Below, piece after piece: positions 44,977-57,000 of a stretch of 64,000 nt of DNA. The number at the start of each line of letters is the position of its first letter. Position 1 is the stretch's first letter. This DNA comes from Sphingobacteriaceae bacterium (lineage in GTDB: Bacteria; Bacteroidota; Bacteroidia; B-17B0; Aurantibacillaceae), in contig JADJMM010000002.1 of assembly GCA_016709575.1 (NCBI GenBank), positions 248,001-312,000 of the forward strand, read 5' to 3'. A program made the translations under genes and the position numbers. The notes below the pieces were generated by a model. The model ran no database searches. It was given only the letters and a program-made list of their open reading frames with translations, and was not told the DNA's origin.

Positions 44977-46605
44977 GTTAAAGCGAATTTACGCATACAA
45001 AATTTTGCCCTCATTGAAGAGATAAGGTTAATTTCCCGAAGGTTTAACTGTTATTACTGGAGAAACAGGCGCTGGTAAATCCATTTTATTAGGCGCCTTA
45101 GTCACGGTTTAGGATCAGAGCCGATGTAGGCGTTTTACATGATAAAACCAAAAATGTATTATCGAAGCTGAATTTTTCGGAAATTACAATTTAAAAGCAT
45201 TTTTTAAAGCTAATGAATTAGACTTTGAGAAGTTACCACTATTTAAGAAGAGAAATTACTCCTGAAGGGAAATCTCGTGCTTTTATTAATGACTCCAAGT
45301 ACTAACTGTTTTAAAAGAATTAGGTGATCAATTAATTGATATTCATTCTCAACACGAAACATTATTACTAAAAGAAACTAATTTTCAATTTGAATTAGTA
45401 GATGGCAGCTTTACACAAACACTATTTTCGGATTATAAAAAACAGTTTAGAGCTAATAAATCAAAAAAAAAATTAGAAGAATTAGAAGAACAAGAATTTC
45501 AAGCAAAAAAAGAATTAGATTATTTTCAGTTTCAATTTAATGAGTTAGAAGAAGCGACTATTAAACTCGGTGATGCAAAAACATTTGGAAGAGGAAAGTG
45601 CTTCATTAGAAAATGCCGAATTCATAAAATCGAGCTTACTAAAATCAGCCAACACTATTTCGGAGGGTGATGCTAATTTACTATCAGGATTAGCAACCGT
45701 TAAACAACAATTGCAGTCGTTAGTAAAATTTGGAGAGACTTACAAATCATTGGGGGAAAGAGCGAATTCACTATATATCGAGTTAAAAGAATTAGCGAAA
45801 GATATTGATGATACAGAAAGTAAGTGGTGTTTGTATCACAATAATTTAGAGGAAATAAATACCCAATTAGATAAATTAAATCGTTTCTTAAAAAACACAA
45901 TGCAATAGCGAAGAAGAATTATTATCAATTAAAGATAAAATTGAAAAGAAATTACAACAGTTCTCATCATTAGAAAACGAATTGAAAAACAAAAAAGAAA
46001 TTGCTTCTATACAAAAAGACAAAACATTAGCAAAGATTTAATCAAGAAACGCAAGACAGGAATCCTGGTATTGAGAAAAATATTAAAAGCATGTTAACGA
46101 TTTATCAATGGCCAATGCTCAATTTAAAATTGAATTAAAACCCTTTAGAATTTGGCAATAATGGATTAGATAGCATTCAATTTTTATTTCTCAGCTAATA
46201 AAGGTGGTGATTTTAAAGAATTGCATAAAATAGCTTCAGGTGGAGAACTGTCGCGTTTAATGCTAAGTATAAAATCTATCATGGCGAGTAAAAAAGCCTT
46301 GCCTACTATTATTTTTGATGAGATTGATACAGGAGTAAGTGGTGATGTAGCCGACAAAATAGGACATATCTTAATGCGTATGAGTGAAAAAAATGCAGGT
46401 AATTACGATTACTCATTTACCACAAATTGCGAGCAAAGGAAAATTCCATTTATTTGTTTACAAGAACGACGAGAGTGCGAAAACCATTTCTCATATTAAA
46501 GAATTAAATAAAGATGAACGCGTTGTTGAGATTGCAAAGATGTTAAGTACAGGAAATCCAAGCGAATCAGCTATTAAAAACGCAAAAGAATTACTGAATG
46601 CTTAA
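44977..46605 (+). pseudogene. recN: DNA repair protein RecN, heavily fragmented (at least ten indels)
   Basis: The order of RecN motifs survives across all three plus frames. They are LRIQNFALIEEI at the start, Walker A TVITGETGAGKSILLGAL near 45050, REITPEGKSRAFIND, GDQLIDIHSQHETLLLKE, coiled-coil arms (FQFNELEEA to about 45900), the ABC signature IASGGELSRLMLSIKSIM, Walker B PTIIFDEIDTGVSGDVAD, and VITITHLPQIASKGK to the end NAKELLNA. RecN is an SMC-like ATPase in double-strand-break repair. No single frame exceeds about 110 residues. The exact start is unclear; no ATG is seen just upstream of 44977. The breaks are mostly in A or T runs. The density exceeds that of any other gene here, so true decay remains possible. 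Confidence 0.8.
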
Positions 46606-46620
46606 TTAAAGCATAATTAG

Positions 46621-46628
46621 TATATTTG
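46621..46628 (+). promoter_or_regulatory. TAnnTTTG -7 promoter box for fabI
   Basis: Reads TATATTTG, perfect -7 match, 19 bases before the ATG at 46648. Confidence 0.55.
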
Positions 46629-46647
46629 CACAACTAAAATAAACACT

Positions 46648-47462
46648 ATGGCATACAACTTATTAAAAGGAAAACGCGGTATTATTACTGGTGCATTAGA
46701 TGAAAATTCTATCGCTTGGAAAGTGGCTCAAAAATGTCACGAAGAAGGCGCTACCTTTACATTAACTAACGCTCCTATTGCGATGCGTATGGGCGAGATT
46801 AATAAATTAGCAGAACAAACAGGTGCTAAAATTATTCCTGCTGATGCTACTAACGTATGGAAGATTTAACTAAACTATACACCGAATCAATGGATGTATT
46901 AGGTGGTAAAATCGATTTCGTTTTACATTCAATTGGTATGAGTGTAAATATTCGTAAAAATATTCCTTACACTGAATTGAATTACGATTTCTATAACAAA
47001 GGAATTGATGTATCTGCCTTATCATTTCATAAAATGTTAGCGACAGCTTATAAATTAGATGCTCTAAATGAGCATGCTTCTGTTGTGGCGTTAAGTTATA
47101 TCGCTGCGCAACAAGCGTATCCGTTTTATACAGATATGGCTGATATTAAAGCTATGTTAGAAAGTATTGCTCGTACATTTGGTTATCATTATGGCAAACA
47201 TAAAAAAGTTCGTATTAATACGGTTTCGCAATCGCCTACAAAAACTACAGCGGGAAGTGGTATTAAAGGCTTTAGCGAGTTTTATGATTTTGCAGAAGCA
47301 CAATCGCCACTAGGTAATGCAAGTGCTGACGATTGCGCTAATTTTTGCGTAAGTCTGTTCTCTGATTTAACAAAGATGATTACTATGCAAAATCTCTATC
47401 ATGATGGAGGTTATAGCACGACAGGAGTTAGTCAGGAACAATTGAACATGATTTCAAAATAA
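46648..47462 (+). CDS. fabI: Enoyl-[acyl-carrier-protein] reductase FabI (one frameshift)
   Basis: About 271 residues after repair. NADH-dependent last step of fatty-acid elongation. N-terminal short-chain-dehydrogenase nucleotide-binding loop GKRGIITGALDENSIAWKVA, then NAPIAMRMGEI, DFVLHSIGMS, and the catalytic Tyr-x6-Lys in FYTDMADIKAMLESIART, followed by VRINTVSQSPTKTTAGSG. The C-terminus HDGGYSTTGVSQEQ is typical. The frame breaks near 46857: one base is missing between DATNV and EDLTKLY, giving open pieces 46648-46869 and 46857-47462. An essential gene, so this is almost surely a sequencing error. A terminator follows. Confidence 0.95.
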
Positions 47463-47485
47463 ATAAATAAATTTAAACAACAAAG

Positions 47486-47510
47486 ACCCGCTTTAAAGGC
47501 GGGTTTTTTG
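47486..47510 (+). terminator. Rho-independent terminator after fabI
   Basis: ACCCGC / GCGGGT stem with a seven-base loop, then six T residues. Confidence 0.9.
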
Positions 47511-47524
47511 TTTATACTAAATAT

Positions 47525-47532
47525 TAGATTTG
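47525..47532 (+). promoter_or_regulatory. TAnnTTTG -7 promoter box for the histidine kinase
   Basis: Reads TAGATTTG, perfect -7 match, 56 bases before the ATG at 47589. Confidence 0.45.
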
Positions 47533-47588
47533 TACGTTAATTAATAAGCCTGTACATTTATATAGACTTGTAGTGATTTAACCGAACT

Positions 47589-49090
47589 ATGAACATTTAC
47601 ACCAAAAAACAACGCTGGAAATGGGTGCTATTCGTAATAGCCATTCTCATTATTTTCACCTCGTTGTGGTATACTAACAGTTTAGTAAAACGCATTGCCG
47701 AAGACGAAAGGGCAAAAGCTAAATTATGGGCCAAAGCCGTTCAGAAAAAAGCCAAACTTTATAAATTCACAAACGAGTTGTTTACTAAAATAAAATTGGA
47801 AGAACGTAAAAAGGTTGAGCTTTACGCTGAAGCAACACGTGAACTAATGACTAGTGACGTGATAAGTGATTTTGCATTAAAAGTTATCCAAGAAAATACT
47901 ACCGTACCGGTAATACTTATGAATGAAGGTGGAGAAATTTCAGGACGAAATTTAGATTCTTTAAAAGAAAAAGACACCACTTACTTAAGAGAGCAGTTTA
48001 ATATTATGAAAGAGAGCTATGCTCCAGTAGTAATAAAATATTACAAAGAATATAAAAATTATTTCTATTACAAAGACAGTAAAGTTTTTTCTGATATAAA
48101 ATTAGTGTTTGATAGTTTAACGAAATCATTTTTAGAAGAAGTAGCGCTAAACTCTGCTGATATTCCTGTAATTTATACCGACTCTAGCAAAACACAAATC
48201 ATTGCCATGAGTAAAAAATTGACTCGGCTAAGGTCAACACTCCTGAGAAACTTAGGGCTACACTCGCAGATTTATCGCAAGATAACCAACCGATTGCTAT
48301 TGACTTCGGTGATGGCTACATCAATTATATTTATTATGCCGAATCTGAATTACTCACCAAGCTAACATATTATCCTTATGTTCAATTTGGTGTGATAGGT
48401 TTATTTTTATTGATTGCTTATATTTTATTCAGTACTGCCCGTAAAGCCGAACAAGATCAGGTATGGGTGGGGATGAGCAAAGAAACTGCACATCAATTAG
48501 GAACACCGCTTTCTTCCTTAATGGGATGGAACGAACATTTACGGAGCTTAGGAGTTGATGATACCGTTGTAGATGAAATGAACCGTGATATAAAACGTTT
48601 GAATACTATTACAGAACGCTTCTCAAAAATTGGTTCTCAGCCTACTTTACAGGATGAAGATATTTGTACTGTTATTCAAAATGCAACGGATTATTTAAAA
48701 CTCCGTACTTCAAAAAATGTGAAGTATGAAATACAAATGCCATCAAAAGAAATTCATGTTCAAATTTCTGTTCCCTTATTTGAATGGGTAATTGAAAATT
48801 TATGTAAGAATGCTGTGGATGCGATGGATGGTAAAGGACAAATTACTGTTCTTGTAAAAGAAATTCCGGAAGGAATTGCCATTGATATTTCAGATACCGG
48901 AAAAGGAATTCCAAAATCGAAATTTAAAACTGTATTCGAGCCCGGCTTTACAACTAAACAACGCGGTTGGGGATTAGGTCTTTCCTTATGCAAACGTATT
49001 ATCGAAAACTATCACGGCGGCAAAATATTTGTTTTGGATAGCGAAACTAATAAAGGAACTACTTTCAGAATCTTACTGAATAGGTTTTAA
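47589..49090 (+). CDS. Membrane sensor histidine kinase (one frameshift)
   Basis: About 500 residues after repair. One membrane segment near 12-32, an extracytoplasmic sensor region, a second membrane segment (VQFGVIGLFLLIAYILFST), a DHp helix with the phospho-acceptor His in KETAHQLGTPLSSLMGW, then the ATPase domain: N box ENLCKNAVDAM, G1 box DTGKGIP, F box VFEPGFTTK, G2 box GWGLGLSLCKRIIE. The frame breaks near 48215 in an A run; restoring it gives IDSAKVNTPEKLRATLADLS and joins both pieces (47589-48365 and 48392-49090). No response regulator is adjacent, so the partner is unknown. Convergent with the cyclase gene, overlapping by four bases. Confidence 0.9.
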
Positions 49091-49835
49091 ACTACCTTGT
49101 AAAGAACAGGCTTACTCGGACTAGCGTCATTCTCGAAACTTGTAATTTGAATATTTAGGAGATACATTCCGTCATCCACTTCATTCGGAACGTAAATTAA
49201 TTCAGTAATTGTTTTTTGGAACTGAGTATTACTTGGATATTGCCAAAAGGCGTGATGCGCTACTAATTTTCCCCCATCTACTTCTTTATCTACACTTGGT
49301 GTGTCTAATAAGATATGATCAACACCAATACTATTTAAAAACAGAATAGACTCTTCAGTCATATAAACAGGATTAGTACCAGTGTATTGTGTTTTTAATT
49401 TTGCGGGGCTATTTCCTAAAGTTCTAATAATTACAGCTTCAGGTTTTGCGCCATTCAAACACATTTCAATTCCTTTTTGGAAATCACTCTATCACCATTT
49501 TCTAATTCTTCAGGAAGAATAGTGATAACCTCCGCAATAAATAAAAATCGTGTTAAACATTTATTTATGGTAACAAATTCTTTACTTATATGACCAACAC
49601 ATTCTGTATGCGTACCATTTCCGTGCGGATTAAATTTTATGTCCCGGAAATTTACACTTCCGCCTTGATTTACATCCCCTACCCAATCGCCCATTCTTAC
49701 AGGCTCAATACTCATTGGTTTTACATACCACGCACTTGCACAATCAGCATCTGCGTGAAGTGGCATGGAAATATCAATAGGTTTAAAAAAATCAACCCTA
49801 AACTCTTTTCCTCTATGTAAAATCGTTGCTACCAT
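49087..49835 (-). CDS. Cyclase / kynurenine-formamidase-like metal hydrolase (one frameshift)
   Basis: About 248 residues after repair. The Cyclase family (KynB-like) is marked by the metal-binding HGNGTHTECVGH motif near 74, an early Asp-Ile-Ser-Met-Pro strand, and late VDHILLDTPSVD. Family members include kynurenine formamidase and other amide or lactone hydrolases, so the substrate is unsure. The frame breaks near 49486; reading across restores FQKGIEMCLNGAKPEAV. The start codon directly follows the murF stop, so the two genes are cotranscribed and probably translationally coupled. Confidence 0.82.
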
Positions 49836-51150
49836 TTATAATGCTTCTTTTAAAATCTCCAACTTCATTCCACGAGAACCCTTTATTAAAATGAGTTTAT
49901 TTTTTTGTAGCTCGCTCTTTAAATTCGCTAAACAATCCTGAGTATTTAAAAATGTTTTGAAGCCGGAATTTGTTTTAGAAAATTCTGAACCAATTAAAAT
50001 CACATCACTTAGTTTTTTTCGATAATTAAATCTACAATTTTTTTTATGTTCTTCTGCAGCGTATTCTCCCAGCTCAAACATATCGCCAATAATTAGCAAT
50101 TTATTTTCACCCTCCATTTTCGCAAAATTTTCAATAGCTACTTTCATACTCGAAGGATTTGCATTGTATGCATCCAAAATCAAAGTGTTATTGGCCGTTT
50201 TCTCCAATTGAGAACGATTCATGTCAGGAACATATTCCGACAAAGCCTCATTTATCTTTTCAATGTCAACTTTAAAATAATTTCCTACACACGCCGCACA
50301 CAATAAATTAATAAAATTATAATGTCCAATAATATGTGTTTTTACCAATGGCAATTTGTTCCAGTCTTTTTCATTGTAACGGGTAGTCCATTTAAAATTA
50401 ACGAATTCATCGCCGTTAATTTGCTTTCCTATTACATCATATAATTTAGTTGTGCCATAAGTAATCTTATCCATGGCGCCTGCCATTTCATGAAGAATAG
50501 CATCATCAGCATTAATAAAAACCCGTCCGCCTTTTTTTTGAAATGTATTGGTACATTTCGCCTTTTCCTTTTTTCACGCCTTCTTCACCACCAAAACCTT
50601 CGAGATGGGCTTTACCTATATTAGTAATCAAACCGTAATCCGGATCTGCGATTTCGCACAGTTCATTTATTTCGCCTTGGTGATTAGCGCCCATTTCTAC
50701 AATCGCAATTTCGTGCTCTTTGGTAAGTGATAATAACGTTAATGGAACACCGATATGATTATTGAGATTGCCAACTGTTGCTAATGTTTTAAATGATTTA
50801 GAAAGCACGGCATTGATTAATTCTTTATTGGTGGTTTTACCATTGCTCCCGGTTATAGCAAGTACTTTTAGTTTTAATTGATTTCTGTGATGATTAGCTA
50901 ATTGTTGAAGCGCTTTTAAAACATCCTTTACAAAGAGTGTATTTTCGTTTGTAGCGTATTTCTCTTCATCAACTACAACATAATCACAACCGCCTTCTAA
51001 TGCTTTTAAAGCAAATTCATTCGCGTTAAAATTAGCGCCCTTTAAACAAAAGAAAATACTGCCCTTATCAAGCTTTCTCGTATCGGTACAAATCTTCTGA
51101 TTACATTTTAAAAATGCCTCGTATAATTTCTCTATGCTTGCTTCTTGCAT
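49836..51150 (-). CDS. murF: UDP-N-acetylmuramoyl-tripeptide--D-alanyl-D-alanine ligase MurF (one frameshift)
   Basis: About 437 residues after repair. Adds D-Ala-D-Ala to the peptidoglycan precursor, using ATP. N-terminal ICTDTRKLDKGSIFFCLKG (substrate domain), ATP loop AITGSNGKTTNKELI near 108, EMGANHQGEI, TNIGKAHLEGFGG, and in the C-terminal half NLLCAACVG, LDAYNANPSSMKVAIENF and IKGSRGMKLE. The A run near 50535 has lost or gained a base; reading across gives KKGGRVFINADDAILHEMAG. An essential gene, so this is probably a sequencing error. In other gliding Bacteroidota murF also sits beside gldJ. Confidence 0.93.
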
Positions 51151-51160
51151 GGGTGCAAAT

Positions 51161-51192
51161 TAAAAACCCCCGACGTTAAAGTCGAGGGTTTT
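51161..51192 (-). terminator. Terminator between gldJ and murF
   Basis: Minus strand: AACCCTCGAC and GTCGGGGGTT pair with one G-T wobble, followed by a T run. It separates gldJ from murF. Confidence 0.8.
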
Positions 51193-51216
51193 GAATATAT
51201 TTTATTAACAGAATTA

Positions 51217-52899
51217 TTATTTACCAAATCCAACCGGACTACCTACGCGTACCATCGCACAACGGAATCCTAAGAAAGAAGTTGCCTGACGTTGATCTAA
51301 GTAACGGCGTGTACCTGGATTTAAGAAGTACGCACGGTCTCTCCAGCTACCACCTTTATAAACGTGGGCTTTATCATTTACTAAAGATGTTTTTGCGTAC
51401 TCATACATCATCTTCTCAGATTTGTCAGTATAAGCATCTTCACCTTGTTCGTAATAAATACTTGAGTTAACATCACCATCTAAATAGTTAATATAATCAG
51501 CAGATTTATAATTTCTACGCTCATCTAAGTTATCAGCAGCAACAGCAGCAGAAACTTCTCTCCACTGAACGCGGCCCGGGATATCCGATTTACCTTCAGC
51601 AGTTACGTTTTTGTTACCATTCATTTGCTCAGGATCACCTGGAGTACCAGTCATGCGTGTTAAAACGCTATCAACTGTTTCTTCAGTTTCCATACTTACA
51701 CCATGTAATGTAGGCTTGTTAACTTTATGTTTGAATTTTTGATAAACAGGACCATCAACGTTAGTTAAGATGTCTCCACCTAAACCACCAACTAAAGTAG
51801 TACTATCACGTTGTTGAGTTACGAATACGTTTCCACGGAAAGGACGGAACTCATCAGCATCTTGTAAAGTATTTTGACGATAAACGTCCATTACCCACTC
51901 AGAAACGTTACCCGCCATATTATATAAACCGTAATCATTAGGCCAGTATGAATAAACTGGAGAAGTTACGTCAGCGTTATCATTTAAGAACCCTGCAGTA
52001 CCCATGTAGTCACCGGCACCACGAACGAAGTTAGCATTGATTTGACCTTGATACTCATCAGTAGCGTTACGAACACCATGACCATTCCAAGGATAAATAC
52101 GACGCTCAGTAATACGCTCACCAATTGTGTTACCAATTAAACCATAAGCAGCATATTCCCACTCAGCTTCTGTTGGTAAACGGTATTTCGGTAAGAAGAT
52201 ACCATCTTCCATACGTACATCACGCTCAGGGTTTTGCTCATCAAATGAAGGTAATTTTTGTTTTAACTGACCTTGCCATTTACCAGCTAAATAAGCTTCA
52301 GTACTAAAATAGTCTTGCTCAGAAGGATTTGGAACGTGATCAATTAAACCTTCACGAATTAAAATAAACTCGTTAACGCGGTCAGTTCTCCAAGCACAAA
52401 ACTCGTTTGCTTGTAACCAGTTTACACCAACTATTGGGTAGTCGCGGTAAGCAGGGTGACGTAAATAATATTCTACGTAAGGCTCGTTATAAGCTAATTT
52501 TTCACGCCATACTAAAGTATCAGGCAACGCCTTATAGTATATATCCGGATAAGTTGGCCCGAAAACGCGACCTGTCCAATATAAATATTCTAAGTACGAG
52601 AAGTTACTTACCTCAGTTTCATCCATATAGAACGAAGAAACGGTTACGCGACGCGGAACGTTATTCCACTCGTAAGTAACGTCATGTTCAATACGTCCCA
52701 TTGTAAAGGTACCACCTTCAATAAGTACAAGGCCCGGACCTGTTTCTTGTTCTTCGTAAGGAACTTTTTCAAAACCCCCATTTTGTGGGTCATTGTACGC
52801 CCAACCAGAAACTGGAGAACGTTCTTCTGCGCAAGAAAACATAACTACAGCTAGTATGACTGTCAATGTTTTGCTGTTCTTTATCATATTTATTTTCAT
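51217..52899 (-). CDS. gldJ: Gliding motility / T9SS lipoprotein GldJ
   Basis: 560 residues. Lipoprotein (signal peptide with lipobox MFSCAEE; Cys near 23). A formylglycine-generating-enzyme-like fold follows: LVLIEGGTFTMGRIEHD, YMDETEVSNFSYLEYLYWTG, GVNWLQANEFCAWRTDRVNE, YRLPTEAEWEYAAYG, NMAGNVSEWVMDVY, and a C-terminal KGGSWRDRAYFLNPGTRRYL and FLGFRCAMVR. GldJ is required for gliding and for T9SS function in Flavobacterium and is related to GldK/PorK. It is unlikely to be an active enzyme. In its usual neighbourhood here: porP, porU and porV upstream and murF downstream. Confidence 0.96.
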   Translation of the reverse strand: MKINMIKNSKTLTVILAVVMFSCAEERSPVSGWAYNDPQNGGFEKVPYEEQETGPGLVLIEGGTFTMGRIEHDVTYEWNNVPRRVTVSSFYMDETEVSNFSYLEYLYWTGRVFGPTYPDIYYKALPDTLVWREKLAYNEPYVEYYLRHPAYRDYPIVGVNWLQANEFCAWRTDRVNEFILIREGLIDHVPNPSEQDYFSTEAYLAGKWQGQLKQKLPSFDEQNPERDVRMEDGIFLPKYRLPTEAEWEYAAYGLIGNTIGERITERRIYPWNGHGVRNATDEYQGQINANFVRGAGDYMGTAGFLNDNADVTSPVYSYWPNDYGLYNMAGNVSEWVMDVYRQNTLQDADEFRPFRGNVFVTQQRDSTTLVGGLGGDILTNVDGPVYQKFKHKVNKPTLHGVSMETEETVDSVLTRMTGTPGDPEQMNGNKNVTAEGKSDIPGRVQWREVSAAVAADNLDERRNYKSADYINYLDGDVNSSIYYEQGEDAYTDKSEKMMYEYAKTSLVNDKAHVYKGGSWRDRAYFLNPGTRRYLDQRQATSFLGFRCAMVRVGSPVGFGK

Positions 52900-52956
52900 A
52901 ATATCTTGAGCTTGAGTTACGTTATAACGAAAAAAAGCGATTAAGGTTACATTAAA

Positions 52957-53905
52957 TTAGAAAGATGGACAACTAATAGTTCTGTATTTCTTTTTCTTGG
53001 GCTTACACTGCATCTGGATTTGCAACGAAATTTCGTGCGATCCAGCGGTGTTACCAGCTAATTTTGAGATAGTTACGTCATAACTATACCCAAATTGAAA
53101 TGAATTTGTTTTAATACCAACTAAGGCAATAACAGCATCTTGGTTACGATAATTACAAACCTGCCACAAAAGCATCTTTACGGTAATAAACCCCTAAATT
53201 AAGCTGAATAAACTTTTGTTGGGCTTGGAATAAGATATTTGGTGAGATATAGCTTTCGCCACCTTTTTCAAGGTTAATGATACCACCACCATGAACTGTG
53301 AATTTAGCGGGTAATTTAGAAACCCCTAATAAACCTTCATCCGGTTGTGTAATATGGTGAGCTGCAAAACCAAAGAAATAACGTTTGCTATAACCTAAGA
53401 TACCAGCCGAGAAATCGGCGTTACGCTTAGTTTGAGCAGGTACAATTTCGTTAGTATTCCAAACAAATCCACGGCGAGGGTCAATCATATCCCCGAAGTT
53501 AAGTTTGGTGCGGTCTAATGTTTTTTGGAAATAAGTAGCTTGTAAGCCCATTTTTAACGAAAACTCGCGGTTAACGGGTAAATGGTAAGAATACATGAAA
53601 CTAGCGGCTGTGGTCTTTAATGTACCACGAGCTTGGTCATCAGTTGTAACTAATATACCAATCCCACCTGCCATCACGTCAACGTGTTGGTCGTAAGAAG
53701 CACTATAAGTAACATAGGTTCCGGACAAGTTAGGCCACTGATTACGGTAGTTTAAGCAAATACGAGGGCAACGGGCTGTTCCGGCAAAAGCTGGATTTAA
53801 GTACGTAGGATTAGCGTAAAACTGCGTAAATTGCGGGTCTTGGGCCTTAGAATCGATAAAAATCCCAAGGATTAAAAAACAAAATAATCCAATTCTCTTA
53901 GTCAT
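52957..53905 (-). CDS. porP: PorP/SprF family T9SS outer-membrane protein (one frameshift)
   Basis: About 315 residues after repair. Signal peptide ends DSKAQ; family start DPQFTQFYANPTYLNPAFAG, then NYRNQWPNLSG and repeated barrel strands. The C-terminal Lys-rich end KPKKKKYRTISCPSF is typical of PorP next to gldJ. The frame breaks near 53158; dropping one T joins FVAGL to NYRNQDAVIALVGIKTNSFQ. Probably a sequencing error. PorP supports T9SS transport and assembly. It is divergent from porU and runs into gldJ on the same strand. Confidence 0.92.
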
Positions 53906-53936
53906 AGAAAGAAATCAAGTCACACTTAAGGTTACA

Positions 53937-53944
53937 CAAATTTA
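53937..53944 (-). promoter_or_regulatory. TAnnTTTG -7 promoter box for porP
   Basis: Minus strand reads TAAATTTG, perfect -7 match, about 31 bases before the porP ATG. Confidence 0.5.
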
Positions 53945-54002
53945 ATAATCTATTTTTAAAAACAAAAAATTTATTTAAACAATATTTTGCGTAACCATTC
54001 GT

Positions 54003-54010
54003 TATTTTTG
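54003..54010 (+). promoter_or_regulatory. TAnnTTTG -7 promoter box for porU
   Basis: Reads TATTTTTG, perfect -7 match, 11 bases before the ATG at 54022. This argues against the TTG at 54013 as the start. Confidence 0.5.
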
Positions 54011-54021
54011 TATTGAAACTC

Positions 54022-57000
54022 ATGAAAAACACTAGATTCATACTTACTTTAACGTTATTTTCTGCTTTTGGGTTGCTTTTTAGCCAAAAACAAAAAGAAC
54101 TCACCGCAGAACCGCTAAACTCGTTGGTTTCGAAACCGGTTTCAAAAACAGAATTTGTTGAGAATTCTGCTTTTCCTCTTCAACTTGAAAACGCACAATT
54201 TGATATAAAAAACGGAAATGCTCCTTATTTTTTAGATTCAAAAAAAATTAGCAAAACAAATACCGCAAAAGTTTCTCTAAATAACATTCAAACTGTTGTT
54301 TTGTCTTCTGAAGTTTCACAAAAATTAATTTCACTTTACAAAAATTATCTAAGCTCCGAATTCTCAACTCAAATTCAATATGCCCAAAGCGGAAAAGATT
54401 ATTTTGCCTTTGCGAAAATCCGCCCCTATAGAATTACCAATAGCAATCTTGTTGAAGAACTTACTTCGTATAACGTAGATTGGACTACGACAGATGATAA
54501 TTTTGATGCTCATAAAAAAGCAGCTTCCACTCCATTTAAAAGTAATTCTGTTTTAGCAACAGGCACCTGGTATAAAATAGGAATTACAAAAAGCGGTATC
54601 TATAAATTAGATAAAAACTTTCTTAAAAACATGGGGCTTGATGCAACTACTTTTAACCCAAAAGACATTCGGATTTATGGTAATGGTGGTTATATGCAAC
54701 CGGAAAGAAATGACGCCTACCGTATAGACGATTTAGAAGAAAATGCCATTAAAGTTATTGGTGAAAGCGATAATGTTTTTGATGCCAACGATTACGTATT
54801 ATTTTATGGGCAAGGTACAAACCGTTGGTTTTATGATCCCACACATATTACAACCTGTTTAGATTTCAATATCAAACAAAACTATTATTCTGATACCTCT
54901 TATTATTACATCACAACTTCTCTGGGTGCGGGCAAACGAATTACCGATCGCGCTTCTTCATCCAGTGTTGCAACTCATTCAACATCTACTTATGATTATT
55001 ACGACTTTCATGAGCAAAACACAACTAACTTCATTAAATCGGGCAGCGAATTTTATGGTGAATATTTCGATTTTACAAACTCCTATACGTTCACTTATCC
55101 TATTCCAAATTTAGTAGTTAATGATACAGTTTTAGCTTGGGTTAAAGTTGCAGGGCGCGGAGCCTCTCCTTCCACTTATAATTTTTCTTATAGTGGTAAT
55201 AGCGTTAATTTTAATACCGGTACTGTAAATCTTAATGATTATTTAGGAGATTATGTTGCGCTTTCCGAAAGCTGTACGCAAGCCCTTTGTAACAACTCCT
55301 CATTATTAAGTTTTAGTTTAACTAAACAAACTCCTGTAGTAGTTGGCTGGCTCGATAAAATAATGTTCAATTGTCGCCGTAATTTGATTTTTAACTCAAC
55401 TCAATTTCAATTCAGAGACCAACGAGTTATTGGAACGGGCAACATTACAAATTATAGTTTAAATACAAATGGTTTTTCTAACGTATCAGTGTGGGATGTA
55501 AGCGATATCACTAATGTAACTAATCAACAATACAACATTAATGCTAATACACTTGAGTTTACCATAAACAGCGATACATTAAAGGAGTATGTTGTATTTA
55601 ATGGCACCGACTATTTAACGGCTAGTTTTGTAACTAAAGTTATTAATCAAAATTTACATGCTGTTGCGCAGGCAGATTATGTTATTGTAACCTATCCCGG
55701 TTATTTACCACAAGCACAAAAATTAGCGCAACTACACCAAACTTATGATGGTTTTACTTCGGCTGTTGTTACTTCTGATCAAATTTATAACGAATTCTCA
55801 AGCGGAAAACCAGATCCAGTTGCAATTCGTGATTTTGTAAGAATGCTATATAATAGAAATCTATCAACGGGCACTCAAGTAAAATATTTATTGTTGTATG
55901 GCGATGGTTCTTATAAGGTAAAAGACCGTTACGGCCCTAATAATTCTTCCATGCTTCCGGGTTGGCAAGTTGGTGGATTTCCTAAAGAGAATTCACATAA
56001 CCCAACTATTTCAACAGTGTGTGACGATTTTTATGGATGGATGGGCGACACTGAAGGAGACGATTGGAGTTCCGCTCTGGTAGATGTTGGTGTTGGCCGA
56101 TTCCTGTTAGAACTACCAGTGAAGCTAATGTAGCCTTAGATAAAGTTGAAGCTTATTATAAAAAGAATTTTAATTTTTCAATTAACGAAACCGAAAGTTC
56201 TTGCGTGACAGGTTCAACTTATCCGCTTGGAGATTGGCGTAATTGGGTTTCTTTTATTGGTGATGACGAGGATAATCAAACACACATGTCGGATGCCGAT
56301 AAGTTGGCCGTAAAAGTTAAAACTAATCACCCTGAATATAATATTGATAAAATTTATTCAGACGCCTTTCTACAACAATCAACTCCGGGTGGACAACGTT
56401 ATCCTGATGTTAGCACTGGTATTGATAATCGCGTAGAAAAAGGAACTTTAGTTTTAAATTATACCGGACATGGTGGTGAAGTTGGTTTGGGGCACGAACG
56501 ATTTATTGAAATTGCACAGATACAATCTTGGAATAATAAAAACAATCTTCCTTTGTTTATTACGGCAACTTGCGAATTTAGCCGTTTTGACGACCCTGAC
56601 AGAACATCGGCCGGTGAATTGTGTTTTTTAAATCCAAATGGTGCCGCCATTGCATTGTTGACCACTGTAAGATTAGCATTTTCTAACACCAATTTCGTTT
56701 TAAACTCAAAATTGTACGATTTCATTTTTGACACTTTGCCTAATGGAAAAATGCCGTGTTTAGGTGATGTGGTACGTTTAACTAAAGTAAATTCCGGAGT
56801 TCAGTTTTATTTCCTTAATTTCCACTTATTAGGTGATCCTGCACTTCAATTAGCTTATCCGCAGCAGCGTGTTTACACCAGTCAAATAAATAATAAAATA
56901 ATTACACCAACTACTTTTGATACATTAACTGCGTTATCTAAAGTAACAGTAAAAGGCTTTGTTGGTGATAAAGCTGGGAATAAACTAAGTAGCTTTAATG

